A stretch of DNA of 64,000 nt, taken from assembly GCA_030220185.1 (NCBI GenBank), contig JASPKZ010007286.1, positions 1,178,001 to 1,242,000 on the forward strand, written 5' to 3'. Shown piece by piece: positions 10,989 to 21,995 of the stretch. The notes under the pieces were generated by a model. The model ran no database searches, was not told where the DNA came from, and saw only the letters and a list, made by a program, of their open reading frames with translations. A program made the position numbers and the translations under genes. Each line of letters begins with the position of its first letter. The first letter of the stretch is position 1. Origin of the DNA: Diploptera punctata (taxonomy: Eukaryota > Arthropoda > Insecta > Blattodea > Blaberidae).

Positions 10989-11418
10989 TATATTATATAG
11001 ATGCGAAAGATGGACTCTTACTTTAAGCGAGGAAAGGAGATTACGAGTATTTGAGAATAAAGTTCGTAGGGACATTTTTTGACCAACGAGAGATGAAAAG
11101 ACAGGTGACTGGAGAAGACTACTTAACAATGAACTGCATGGTCTTTATAGGAAACCAGATATAATAATAACAGTTAAGTCTCGTAGACTGCGGTGGGCAG
11201 AGCTTGTAGCACGAATGGGGAATGAAAGGGGTGCATGGAAGGTTCTTGTAGGGAAATCAGAGGGAAAAAGCCCAGTTAGTAGACCAAGAATGAGAATAAC
11301 ATTATCCATCATTTGAGGGAAGAAGATTACACAGGAGATGTTTGGAAAACATTAGCTGAGGATAGGGATATATGGAGAGCATATGTCCGCGCGACCATGA
11401 ACCTACGGGTTCGGTAGA
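10978..11418 (+). pseudogene. LINE group A, C-terminal fragment in inverted orientation
   Basis: Translates as LPVIL, ERRLRVFENKVR, then through frameshifts to LRW-ELVARMGNE, WKVLVGKSEG and the 3' end ATGAACCTACGGGTTCGGTA. It forms an inverted pair with 10536-10988, joined around TTTATTCTCAGATATTCTACC. Confidence 0.8.
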
Positions 11419-11424
11419 GCCAGT

Positions 11425-11763
11425 GAGTTATTCCGAATGTTGTAACGTACAGAATTATACCTCAAGAATAATAAAGAAAATATAGTTAGTTTCATCAAAT
11501 CCAAAAGATTACAATGGTTTGGACATACACTAAGAATGCCAAAGGGAAGATTGCCGAATGATATTTTGAATTGGAAGCCACAGGGAACAAGACCAAGGGG
11601 AAGACCCAAGGATCGAAGGGAAGATGACGTAATTGAAGATTTGAGAGAGATGGGGATTTTTGATTTGAAATCTACTGCACAAGATAGGAAGAAGTGGCGT
11701 AAACTGGTTGAGAAGGCCAAGACATTCCACTGGAAGTCGTAGAGCCTGACGAAGAAGAAGAAG
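11425..11763 (+). pseudogene. LINE 3' fragment with GAA tail
   Basis: The frame reads RLQWFGHTLRMPKGRLP, LNWKPQGTRPRGRPKDR and DLKSTAQDRKKWRKLV. This is the C-terminal tail of a non-LTR element distinct from groups A and B. It ends in a GAAGAAGAAGAAGAAG microsatellite, consistent with target-primed insertion of a 5'-truncated copy. Confidence 0.8.
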
Positions 11764-11800
11764 AAGAAGTTGTAACGTACAACTTTTATATATCATGCAT

Positions 11801-12302
11801 AATGTCGCGGTGGACTAGTGGTTATGCTCCTTGCCTCTGGTCCTGAGGGTCGCGGGTTCAAACCCGGCCGGGGTCGATGGATTTTTTAGGACGGAAAAAT
11901 CCAAGGAGCAAGTCCTCCGAGAGGGACTTTCAGCCGTGGGTCCCGAGTCTGAAGATTTTCAGGCTCGTAAAAAATCCTTAAGCCTGAATGAAAAGGCCTC
12001 TAAGCAAAAATTTACCGAATTTTCCAGTCCTAGTACTACCTTGTTTTCCTAGATGTCAGTATGAGGCGGAACTCTGACCACGGACCACTCAAAAGACATC
12101 TGTACGAAAACAAGTGTAACTAAATTAGTATGGTTCAAATTCTTCCCTGTAGGGCTTCCTAGGATTTCTACCAAAATGAATAGTAATTCAATCTATATTA
12201 TTTAACTGAACCACTTATCTGCCAAAATAGTTAATAATATTCAATAATTAAAAATTATTTCTCATACTTGGTGAGAGCGCCTAAATCTCTGTAAAGGGAA
12301 AA
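11801..12302 (+). mobile_element. SINE S2, longer copy
   Basis: Same head as 1881-2238 (A box GGACTAGTGGTTATGC, B box CGGGTTCAAACCCGG) and the same body up to TTCTTCCCTGTAG. It then has about 130 extra bases before GAGAGCGCCTAAATCTCTGT. The comparison shows that the first copy has an internal deletion. Confidence 0.8.
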
Positions 12303-12786
12303 TAGATAGGTTTAATACAATGCAATGTCTAAATATGTGATATATATATTTTTTTTGGGGGGGGGGTTTCTGTAGGGTTAACAAAATGTAGACGATATAA
12401 AATAATGTATATCGGTACGTGATACAGCTGTATAGAAATAGTTATAACTTTTCGCGCCAGATAGTATCTTATCAGGAATCCTCTGCCTTGTTGCTCATGA
12501 ACACCTGTGATGAACACACGTGGCCGTAGTCGGTAGGTAGAGTCCTATCAAAAAGTTTGTATTTACAAGATAAATAATCTTTATAATAATAATAATTATA
12601 ACACTATTCATCATTATTTTATCTATAGTTGTAATAAGCTTAGCCTCAATTTTATAAAAAAAATAGTTGAAGTTCGATAAAAGTCTTCCCCCTTTGAATG
12701 TGGATTTGATCCTAAAAATTCTGCTCGATTACCATTCTCCCTTCGATTTTTTTTAAATTGCAGTTACTTACTTACTTGTTCACTGG
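12303..12786. other. No recognised feature; poly-T/poly-G tract
   Basis: A (T)n(G)n tract lies at about 12350-12369. The remainder is AT-rich with no supported ORF. Confidence 0.4.
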
Positions 12787-12789
12787 CAC

Positions 12790-13570
12790 TATCGAACCCG
12801 TAGGTTCATGGCCGCACGGACATAAGCTCTCCATACATCCCTATCCAGAGCTAATGTTTTCCAATCATTCCCTGTATAATCTACTTCCCTCAAATCATAG
12901 TTAATGTTGTTCTCCCACCTCATTCTTGGTCTACCAACTGGGCGTTTTTTCTCTGGCTTTCCTACAAGAAGCTTCCATGCACGTCTTTCATTCCCCATAC
13001 GTGCAACATGTTCTGCCCATCGCAGTCTACGAGACTTAACTGTTCTTATTATATCTGGCTTCCTATAAAGACCATGTAGTTCATTGTTAAGTAGTCTTCT
13101 CCATTCACCTGTCTGTTCATCATCTCTCTTTGGTCCAAAAATTTTCCTAAGAACTTTATTCTCAAATAGCCTACTCGTAATCTCCTTTCCTCCCTTAAAG
13201 TAAGAGTCCATGTTTCGCACCCATATAATATAACTGGTAGAATAATAGTTTTATATATTTTCAGCTTAACGTTTTTTGAAAGGAGTTGGGACATCAAAAG
13301 TCTCTGCAATAGCATGCATTTCCAGAATTGAGCCTATGTTTAATTTCTTTGTGCATCTCATTCCTATTTGTGATTACTGTTTCTAGGTATTTGAATTCAG
13401 CCACTTCCTCAAAATTTCCCTCATTTGTCATTAGCTGTCCATTTCCATTATATACTGAATTTCTACGTGCGACCATATATTTAGTTTTATTGATATTTAC
13501 TTCCAGTCCTAATTTCTTAGTGTTACTCAATAGTGTGTGCGTGTTGGCCTTTAGTATCTCCTCGCTATCT
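12790..13570 (-). pseudogene. LINE group A, RT C-terminus and tail
   Basis: One of the longest group A copies. On the minus strand: [106 protein letters not shown]. At least two frame breaks occur (near 13200 and 13300), so it is inactive. The 5' part, including the YADD box and endonuclease, is missing. Confidence 0.88.
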
Positions 13571-13699
13571 TGCTAATTGCAGTTATCTTTCTGATTTTTG
13601 ATGTAGAAATTGCTCTTCTCCTCCCAATACCTAAATTGTGTAGTTTATATCCATTTGTTATTTAAGATTTATTTTTTAAGATTATCTAGAATTAGATTG

Positions 13700-14210
13700 G
13701 TTTTTTAAGTGTATATTTTATGGAATAGAAATTTGACCAGAAAAAAAAAAGGGATTGTACAGACAATAATAGAAAGTATACTTACATATGGATCAGAAAG
13801 CTGGACAATAAATGAAAGGATGCAGAAAAGAATCTTGGCGACAGAAATGGATGGATTACGGAGAAGTATGAGAATATCCAGGCTACAACATATTCGAAAT
13901 ACATATATCAGACAAGAAATGGACGCACAAGAAACTGTTATCGATAGGATAACAAAGAGAGCTCTACAGTGGTATGGACATGTACAACGGATGCCGGAAG
14001 ACCAGTGGCCTAAACAGGTGTTGGATTGGATGGTACCAGGCAGAAGGAGAAGGGGAAGAAGTAGAATAACATGGTATGAGGGAATATATGATACCATGAT
14101 GAAGAGGGGTATGGAAGATGGACAATGGGAAGATAGGAATCTCTGGAAAGCAGGAATCAAAGGCAAACTGCTGTAAAGTGGAAAGCCTGTATTAAGTATT
14201 AAGTAAGTAT
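13700..14210 (+). pseudogene. LINE C-terminal fragment, open for 155 codons
   Basis: The frame 13709-14176 is intact: IIESILTYGSESWTI, QKRILATEMDGLRRSMR, ALQWYGHVQRMPEDQWPKQ, GRRRRGRSRITWYEGI. It represents the end of an RTE-like non-LTR ORF2, then a stop and a short 3' tail with TATTAAGTATTAAGTAAGTA. It is 5'-truncated and lacks catalytic motifs. Its intactness suggests a younger insertion than its neighbours. Confidence 0.82.
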
Positions 14211-14264
14211 TTTATTATAAATTAATTTGAAAGATTATATTGAATGAGAGGTATGTATAATTAA

Positions 14265-14345
14265 TTCTCCCTACCTTCCACTCCGGCGACCCGGGTTCGA
14301 TTCCCGGCGGGGTAGGAGATTTTAAATCTCCGCCATGGGTATGGG
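14265..14345 (+). repeat. tRNA-like B-box remnant
   Basis: CCCGGGTTCGATTCCCGGC is a good pol III B box in a T-arm setting. The 5' half of the tRNA-like head is missing. Probably a SINE fragment. Confidence 0.5.
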
Positions 14346-14399
14346 TGTGTGTCCTGTCCTTGTATTTATATGTGAGAATAAAATAAAGTTAACGAAAAG

Positions 14400-15410
14400 G
14401 TAAAAACAAGAAGGGAAAACTGTGTAAAACGAAATGAGGAAAAAAAAAACAACAAATCAAAACTGTGCTGCCATCTTACAAATAAATTAGAATACCTTAT
14501 GGATTATAGATGGCACGCAATAGCGGTGTGTTTAAAATTTCTCTAATGAAATTGCCAATGACGTAAGATCCCTGAATCGACTATATTATTTTCAATTACC
14601 CAACATTCAATAGGGTGCTTCTTGAAACCGGATATAGAATCTTTCTTCCGCAATTCTTATTTCTACTTTGGAGGCCGCTGATGCAACAGGTTGAAGAAGT
14701 ATTGTGCGCGATTTTATTGTGTGCCGCATTTTTAAGAAAAAATATCTTCATGACGCAGAGAATTTATTTTTTTTGTGAGTATTATATATTTCATATAAAT
14801 AAATAGAAATTATAATTTCATGTATTACATTTTATACATTCTTAAATATTCTAAAGATGCTCTAGCAATAATATTACGAAAAATGTCGATAATAAAAATT
14901 TGTCTTATCGTATTATGTAACGAACTATATTTAAATATAAATCAGCTAATACGAAAACTCTAACTACAGAAAACTAAATTTTGCAGGAACTCGATCCTCG
15001 CTGAATTAGGTCACTTTATATGTGACATTTAATGAAGTTGCACTTAGAATTAATCAGTACGAATATTTCCAACATGGAGTAATTGTATCACTACTTTAAA
15101 TATAGTTTAGAGCAAAAGAAAACGAAAAAAAAATATATATATATAGTTGGAGGGCTTTGCATTTTGGGTTATTTATAATTGATGCGTTTATTATAAATTT
15201 CTGGTAAATATAGTTTCTAATCATCCATTACTCACTAGAAGACGCATTATCACGAAATAAGTTTGGGACAAAATGACTGACTTATGATTTTTACATGCCC
15301 TCGTATTACTGATAAAGCTACACAATATAATATAAATTTTAATAATTATCTTTAACTATATCTTTCTCGACTGAGAATTATATTTAAAATATATTTGTTT
15401 AGAACCCCGG
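14400..15410. other. AT-rich sequence, nothing recognised
   Basis: The 63-codon frame near 14615 has no recognisable motif. No SINE heads or inverted repeats were noticed. Confidence 0.4.
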
Positions 15411-15543
15411 TTTGTAGATCAAGAATGAGGTGGGAGAATAACATTAACTATGATTTGAGGGAAAACAGCTCAGGATAGGGATTTATGGAGAGATTATGTC
15501 CGCGCGGCCATGAACCTACGGGTTCGATATTTCCAGTGAGTTT
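15411..15543 (+). pseudogene. LINE group A 3' end fragment
   Basis: Contains AGAATGAGGTGGGAGAATAA, ATTTGAGGGAAAA and the terminal GCCATGAACCTACGGGTTCG shared by the group. Internally deleted. Confidence 0.8.
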
Positions 15544-15984
15544 GTTTAGATTGTTTGCTGTGCTTCAAATGTTACAGATAAAGCTATTACTATATTCGGC
15601 ATCGATGCTTTTTTTTTCATAGCGTAGTAATCGAACAAGTGAAGCAGAAAGGCTTCTTCTATGAAAGCCATTTTTATTCAACCTACATGCACAACAACGC
15701 TTAACACAACCGCCATTGTTAGACATCTAATTTATAGGCTCAAATAATGTATTTAGGCGCTTAAGAAACAATAAAATTGTAAAATAAGTTTTAAAAATAG
15801 GTAACATATTTATTATAATAATAAAATGGATGAATAATTACGAAATAAATATTTTTTTTATTTAAAGACGCCTTTAACATCTAGGTCACCTAGCGTCTTT
15901 TCATTTAATATATTTGAATATTATTTTATTTTCATTAAATGTTTTGCAATTAATAATATGAAATTAGTGAATTAAAAACCCAGC

Positions 15985-16112
15985 ACATGCCCTGTCGTTT
16001 TGAAGAAAACCAGGAAAAATCTCAATCAGGTTTGTTGGCACTGGAATTTGAACCCGGGACCTTCCAATACGAGTATTAACAGCTACAGCTTGACCCAACT
16101 CGCTCGGTATTA
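15985..16112 (-). repeat. tRNA-like SINE remnant
   Basis: On the minus strand, an A-box-like GAGCGAGTTGGGTCAAGC is followed by B box GGGTTCAAATTCC, at tRNA-like spacing. The body that follows (CTGATTGAGATTTTTCC) is not shared with other families here. Confidence 0.55.
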
Positions 16113-16261
16113 AAATAAATTACCTAAATTAAATGTTATTTATTGAGTACAAAGGGAAAAAAGTATAATTTTGTTTGACTTTTTTTTTTCGTTGCTCTGA
16201 TAAAATTTTTCGAAGTTATTGAGTCATGACAACTCTGTGATGAGACGAATTTTGTAAATAG

Positions 16262-16735
16262 AGTAACACTAAAAAATTGGGACTGGAAGTAAATATCAAT
16301 AAAACTAAATATATGTTCAAATTTACATTATATAATGAAAATGGACAGCCTATGACAAGTGAAGGAAATGTTGAGGAAGTGACTGAATTCAAATATCTGG
16401 GAACAATAACTACAAAAAGGAATGAGATGCACAAAGAAATTAAACATAGGCTCAATTCTGGAAATGCGTGCTAATGTAACTGAAAATATGTAAAACTAGG
16501 CTATATAGGGAATGAAAGACGTGCATGGAAGCTTTTTATAGGAAAACCAGAGGGAAAACACCCAGTAGGTAGGCCAAGAATGAGGTGGGAGAATAACATT
16601 AACTATGATTTGAGGGAAGTAGATTATACAGGGAATGATTAGAGAACATTAGAGTAGGATAGGGATGTATGGAGGCCTTATGTCCTCGCAGCCATGAATC
16701 TACGGGTTCGATATTGTCAGTGAGTAATTTTAGGT
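16262..16735 (+). pseudogene. LINE group A fragment with internal deletion
   Basis: 16265-16474 encodes KLGLEVNINKTKYM and EEVTEFKYLGTITTKRNEM, and 16505-16735 holds GNERRAW, KPEGKHPVGRPRMRWENN and the 3' end GCCATGAATCTACGGGTTCG. About 300 bases of the element are missing in between. Confidence 0.83.
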
Positions 16736-16842
16736 TTAAAAAAACACAAAATAGCCTATACACCGATAAACCGAGTAAAATAAGTGTAGTTTAACCAAAC
16801 TAGGCATGTAACTAATTCTTTGGATCTATTGAATTGGAGGTT

Positions 16843-16990
16843 CATGTCCTCGCGAACTTAAGTTCTCCACGTATCCCTATCCTGAACTATTTTCCAACCG
16901 TCCCCTGTATATTCTCACCTCTTTTTGGCCCATCTACAGAGTGCTTTACCTCTGGTTTTCCTTCGAGTCTCCATTCTCTTGATATATAGT
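16843..16990 (-). pseudogene. LINE group A, heavily diverged fragment
   Basis: Minus-strand similarity to the GRP..RWENN..VDYTG..W region is still visible, with stops and substitutions. It is cut at its upstream side by SINE S1 copy b. Confidence 0.6.
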
Positions 16991-17000
16991 ATTTTTTTAA

Positions 17001-17401
17001 GTCCACCGCTGTGGTCTCGAGGTAACGTGCTGCCTTGTCACGTAGCGGGCCCGGGTTCGATCCCCGGTCGGGACAGTTTTTCTGGGTGAGGGTTTTCTCG
17101 GGGTTTTTCCTCACCTGTAAGACAAATGTCAGGAAAACTTTAAGGCCCAAACGGTCCCCGAAATCATATGGCCATCGCAATCATCATCATTCATATTCAT
17201 CTTAGATTAAGCTTAGGATTAGGGACTCTCCTGGCGCACCACTATCATCATCATCATCATCACCCATCATATCATCGGGGCAACGTAACCCCGCCTACCA
17301 GGCGCCCCAACCTCAGAAGTGGGTTAAAAGTACGCCATGCCAGGAGAGACACCAGGAATGTCGAAAGACAGCCTGGGGCATTTGCAAAAAAAAAAAAAAA
17401 T
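17001..17401 (+). mobile_element. SINE S1 copy b (tail type 2)
   Basis: Head GTCCACCGCTGTGGTCTCGA, B box CGGGTTCGATCCCCGG, body GTAAGACAAATGTCAGGAAA and CGGTCCCCGAAATCATATGG. It then has the type 2 tail (CTCCTGGCGCACC, CATCAT run, AACCTCAGAAGTGGGTT, AGCCTGGGGCATTT) and a poly-A end (17385-17400). Nearly full length. Confidence 0.88.
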
Positions 17402-17601
17402 TAAGTAAGGTCGAGTTCGTTAACTAGCAAAATCGGAACTTCAGGAGCAGGCGTTCATCTGAACTATAATTTAAAAATCCCTCTACCGCCTTGCAATTTT
17501 AGAATTTTCGCGACCAAACTCATTATAAATAAAACTAAGAATATATTTTCAAAAAAAAAAACCTAAATCTATTAGAAATGGGGGGGGGTTTACCTGAAAC
17601 C

Positions 17602-17638
<37 letters not shown>

Positions 17639-18925
17639 CCGACATGTTTGTTTCATCGCAAATTTAACTGCATACCACACAATTTAATGTTATCAAAAGA
17701 AAAATAATACAATCCGTGGCTATTCTATGCCACCTATGAATATTAGCTCGGAGAACAAATGACTTCTAGCGTCGTGTTGGCCAATGTAATATCTAAGGCT
17801 CGGAAGTTGAAGAAAAATCCTTTTTTGCGCAATAATGCATTTTGTCGTACTTACAGCAATGGCGACCATGATTTGAAAATTCAACTTCCTACATTTCGTG
17901 GTTGTAGTCTAAATAACTACAGCCTACTGTAATAAAAATAACTATACTGTAATATTACTTATTACAAACACGCCCTCTATGTATACTACATAGGGCCTAC
18001 ATTGTTTATACAAAAAAAAATATCCAAAAGGTAGTGTTAATATACATTATACGAAACAAATCACTGCATTTTAAATGAACTGAACTTTATTTGCAATAAT
18101 ATAAAGCAATAAATACGTACTTGCCACCATTTTATCATTAAATTGGTCTCACGGCTTCCTTTTGTTTCAACTAATAAACACTGCCCACACTGTTGACGTT
18201 AGTCTTATTGTTTATAATGAACACAAATATTTCCAACAAAGATGTAATTATTTAACTATTACTTATAATTTTGAAAACATCATTGCGCAAAAAATAATGT
18301 ACAACGCACGTTTGTGAAATGTTATACAGAATATTGGAAACTAAAAACCTGGCTATCGCTCTGTTTTTAAACATTTTCCTCGATTCTCTAAAAACTACTT
18401 CCCAACCTCGCATCGTAATATAGGCTACTATTTTCTTTTTATGTCTGAACACGAGGTCCAACTTAATACATTTTGGGTCATTGTAGGCCAGAAAATGGTA
18501 GGTTTTATCCGTCCCTTTTGAATTGTTTTTTTTATATTGGCCCTCTTTTAGGTTTTGACCGTTTTTATTGCAACTTGACCTTCTTTGATCACATACATTT
18601 GTATAATTCAAGAATACGCAGAATCTAGTCTCAATTCAAACTGTCATGTAGAAAGACAGATGCAGTAAACAATGTTTAATTTTGTGAACAAGCGGAGTTA
18701 TTGAGTACGTCGGATAGTTGATGTTGCGCGTTATCTGATCGCACGTGTAGTGACACAAAACGATAACAAAGCGCATGCGATAGGACAATATTTGTCTTAA
18801 AGCGTTTCATTACCTCGTAAGCAATGCATAACCTAATTATATTTTATTGTATTATGCACCTTATTAATGTTTATATTACGTAGCTCTAGTACAGTCAATA
18901 TCAGTATAAGAAAACAAATTCTCTA
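17402..18925. other. AT-rich interval with microsatellites only
   Basis: Homopolymer and (AT)n tracts occur near 17581-17638. I see no domain in the 119-codon minus-strand frame at 18252-18611 and no repeat-family match, so I make no gene call. Confidence 0.45.
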
Positions 18926-18929
18926 TCTA

Positions 18930-19130
18930 TCTTCGGGTTTTTACAGCTGCTGCCGTCTTCCCGTGCCAAACCTCCAAAGCCTACGGTCTTGGGCATCTTC
19001 GATGCTTAGCCCTCTAGCTTGCATTACTGTCTTCATGTTTTCCTTCCATGTTAACCTTGGTCTTCCTCTTTTCTTCTTTCTGTTCCGCTACTTATAACGA
19101 GGACTCGAAAGTTTAGGAGAAATCCTGTTT
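18930..19130 (-). pseudogene. LINE C-terminal fragment
   Basis: The minus strand reads RKKKRGRPRLTWKENMK and ARGLSIEDAQDRRLWR, the end of a non-LTR ORF2 of another family. Short and stop-bearing upstream. A (GT)n/(AT)n microsatellite follows at 19169-19203. Confidence 0.7.
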
Positions 19131-19169
19131 TCATCTCATGTCTGAAGACGGGGCCCAACATAATATACA

Positions 19170-19204
<35 letters not shown>

Positions 19205-19460
19205 GCCATGATTAGTTCTACCAGTCATATTATATGGATGTGAAACATAAAGTTCTCAGGAAAATTTTTGTACCAAAGAGACATGAAATGTCCACCGCTG
19301 TGGTCTCGAGGTAGTGTGCTGCCTTGTCACGCAGCGGGCCCGGGTTCGATCCCGGTCTGGGCAGTTTTTCTGGGTGAGCTTTTTATCGGGGTTTTTCCTC
19401 ACCTGTAAGACAAATGCCAGGAAAACTTTAAGGCCCAAACGGTCCCCGAAATCATATGGC

Positions 19461-19492
<32 letters not shown>

Positions 19493-19985
19493 TCATCACC
19501 ATCCTTCACCGGTGTGGAAAGCAACGGAAAGCTACCACGCCTACAATTCCCTAGTAAAGCTGCAAGCATAGCATGAAAATGCTATGATTGCAGTGAAAGA
19601 CCTGTCTTCGGGCTGAATTACTATGGATGGTTGGATGGATGGAGACATGAACATACAGGTGAATGGAGTAGATTACATAACAGTGCACTAAATCGTCTTT
19701 ATAGGAAGCCAGATGTAATAATAACAGTTAAGTCTCGTAGACTGCAATGGACAGGACATGTGGCACGAATTGGGAATGAAAGATGTGCATGGGAGCTTCT
19801 TGTAGGAAAAACAGAGGTAAAGTGCCCAGATCAAGAATGAGGTGGGAGAATGACATTAACTATGGTTTGAGGGAAGTAGATTATACAGGGAATGATTGAA
19901 AAACATTAGCTCAGGATAAAAGTATATGGAGAGCTTATGTCCGCGCGGCCATGAACCTACGGATTCGATGGTGCCAGTAAGTTAG
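19205..19985 (+). pseudogene. LINE group A fragment split by a SINE
   Basis: The left part 19205-19287 (TTCTACCAGTCATATTATATG ... GTACCAAAGAGACATGAA) and right part 19642-19985 (GEWSRLHNSALNRLYRKP, SRRLQWTGHVARIGNER, terminal GCCATGAACCTACGGATTCG) form one group A copy. SINE S1c sits between them with a 10-bp target duplication. Confidence 0.88.
19288..19641 (+). mobile_element. SINE S1 copy c, complete, with TSD (tail type 1)
   Basis: GAGACATGAA lies on both sides (19278-19287 and 19642-19651), so the 354-bp unit is exactly delimited. Structure: tRNA-like head with B box CGGGTTCGATCCC, common body, CAT repeat, type 1 tail (TTCACCGGTGTGGAAAGC, AAAGCTGCAAGCATAGCATG, AGACCTGTCTTCGGGCTG) and an (ATGG)n 3' end. 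Best reference copy of the family in this window. Confidence 0.93.
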
Positions 19986-19997
19986 AATTTACGCCAT

Positions 19998-20205
19998 TAT
20001 GGCACCGGCGCCCTTCAAGCATCGCTACAATAATTAACGGGTATTATTGAAAAAACTAGCTATTATGACTGGGGGACCCGACATGCTGACCAGGTCATCC
20101 CTAAACTGACTGGATGATCCTACACTTCTGTTATTAACACATGTGGATGTGAAGCCAGCAGACTGCTGGTAGGCCAAGGGTATTCTAGGCATGGCGCGCC
20201 ATGGT
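19998..20205 (+). mobile_element. SINE S5, 5'-truncated
   Basis: Matches the body and tail of the copy at 63061: GACATGCTGACCA, ACACATGTGGATGTGA(A/G)GCCAGCAG, GCTGGTAGGC(C/T)AAGGG. The tRNA-like head is missing. Confidence 0.75.
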
Positions 20206-20412
20206 TTTTTTTATGAATTGTATTGTTGTACCCGCAGGTTGTGTGGGTATATATTATTTTCTTATTTGTTTAAAATGTTAGGCGAGTTTGTAAAGAGAAT
20301 TCATTATGGATTAGTGATTAACATTTTTGTTTCATCCAAAAAGACATGCTGGACTTAGTTTACTTATGCTCTGAACCTTCGAGTAATGAGCCAATCACAA
20401 AAAAGATTTTAA
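20206..20412. other. No recognised feature
   Basis: Short AT-rich spacer before the repeats. Confidence 0.35.
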
Positions 20413-20550
20413 AACAACCGCTCTTTAGTTATCAACCAATCAGAGAGGAGATTACAAAATGACCGCTCTTTACTTATCAACCAATCAGGGAGGAGATTAC
20501 AAAATGACCGCTCTTTTAGTCATCGGAGAGAAGATTTCAAAATGAGCGCC
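20413..20550. repeat. Three ~57-bp direct repeats
   Basis: Units contain GACCGCTCTTTA(G/C)TTATC, AACCAATCAG and GAGGAGATTACAAAATGA. The third copy is shortened. No coding frame is kept across the units. Confidence 0.85.
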
Positions 20551-20782
20551 TTTTTTGCTGTTTTGACGGGTCCGAAAAACGCGATTATTTTTAAGTGTTC
20601 TGGCTTGAATTATTCCGTCGGATCCCGAAATTTTGGATGCAATTAGAATGCACAACAGCAGGAAGTATGGCGATTCGATTCAAGGTAAATATTTCGCTAA
20701 ATATACCGCATTGTACATTGGCATTTTACCGAGCTTCATTCTAATTTTAGTAGAAAAAATCCATATTATTTCATCAATAGTT

Positions 20783-21140
20783 TTCGGGAGGTACCGAGTT
20801 CAGGTCCCGGTGTCGACCACAACTCGACACTTTTTTTTCCTGCTTTTCGTCAATTATTAAGGCAATGTTTGAGACTAGTTTTCGGGAGGTTCCGCGTTCA
20901 AGTCTTGGAACCGACCAATCCGAGTTCAAGCCCCGGTCCCGACCCTAACCTGACATTATTATTTTTTTTTTAGGTTTCCTCAATCGTCAACCTGAGTTTG
21001 AGACTTGTATTCTGAAGTCCGGAGTTCAGGTCAACCTGAGATTTTTTTCTGTTAAGACAGCGTTTTGAATTTTGTTTTTGGGAAGTTCCGAGTTCAAGAC
21101 CCGGTGCTGACCACAAACTGACAGGTTTTTCTCAATTGCA
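20783..21140 (+). repeat. ~100-bp degenerate repeats with B-box-like cores
   Basis: Four or five units share TTTTCGGGAGGT(A/T)CCG(A/C)GTTCAAG and CCCGGT...CGACC, each followed by a T-run and by (G/A)TCAA(T/C)... The GTTCAAG(A/T)CCCGG core resembles a pol III B box, but no paired A box is obvious. Confidence 0.65.
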
Positions 21141-21235
21141 AAGACAAATGCTGGATTAAAAGTTGATCACCAAAATAATTAATAATTTCGTCATGGGCTT
21201 AGGTCATTATTATAATATTATAATATGTATACGTA

Positions 21236-21505
21236 TGGGATCATGCCGTAGCATAGTAGTTAAGGCAATATGCTACAAGCCGGACCGTCGGGGTTCGATT
21301 CCCAATGGGATCAGAATTTTTAAAATTGGCCCAAACCTTCTTCCCCCTGGGGTCGACTCAGCCTCTAACGGAAATTAGTACCAGACGTTTGTTCTGGGAG
21401 TAAAAAAGTCGGAGCTCAACCAGGGTTGACAATATGGCTGACATCTCGTGCTGATAGTCTATAAAGAATGAAAACTCCTAGTACCTTAAAGGCCTGTATA
21501 TGTCA
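21236..21505 (+). mobile_element. SINE S4
   Basis: Head GCCGTAGCATAGTAGTTAAG with B box GGGTTCGATTCCC. The body CCTGGGGTCGACTCAGCCTC, GAAATTAGTACCAGACG, TTGTTCTGG is shared with copies at 38505, 42445 and 48869. A tRNA-derived SINE ending in CTTAAAGGCCTGTA. Confidence 0.85.
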
Positions 21506-21516
21506 CTTTTTATGCA

Positions 21517-21520
<4 letters not shown>

Positions 21521-21568
<48 letters not shown>
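21521..21568. repeat. (AT)n microsatellite
   Basis: About 24 uninterrupted AT dinucleotides. Confidence 0.97.
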
Positions 21569-21571
<3 letters not shown>

Positions 21572-21574
21572 AAC

Positions 21575-21995
21575 CCTTAAAAACACAAGAAAAGAAACAA
21601 AAATTAAATTTTATAAAGTAATGGCTGTTCCTGTATTGATGTATGGATCAGAATGTTGGACGATCACTAAAAGATTAGAACAAAGATTGGAAGCAGCTGA
21701 GATGCGATTTTTAAGAAATATAGCAGAATATACTCTGCTGGATAAGAAAATAAATGAAGATATAAGAAAGGAACTAAATATTTTCAAACTTACAGACCGA
21801 ATAATTAAATATAGGAACGACTGGAAAGAACATATTGATAGAATGCCAGAAGGAAGATTTCCAAAATTATTGCTAAATTATAAACCGCACGGAAGGAGAA
21901 ATGTTGGTCGCCCACACAGAAGATGGTTTGAACAATTTTAACAATTCTAGCTTTCATGAAACTGGAACGAGCCAACAGGCTTAATCCCTGGATGA
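21575..21995 (+). pseudogene. LINE group B C-terminal fragment
   Basis: An intact 106-codon frame (21621-21941) has VLMYGSECWTITKRLEQ, AAEMRFLRNIAEYTLLD, IRKELNIFKLTD, HIDRMPEGRFPKLL and GRRNVGRPHRRWFEQF. A 3' end in GATGATGATGAT follows. 5'-truncated. Confidence 0.87.

Noticed and set aside
17168..17404. Histidine-rich ORFs in SINE S1 copies (also 19314, 44760, 61308, 61835)
   Set aside because: They arise from the (CAT)n tract and common SINE body, not from a protein gene.
18252..18611. 119-codon minus-strand ORF as a gene
   Set aside because: No recognisable domain, AT-rich codon use, no splice or promoter support.
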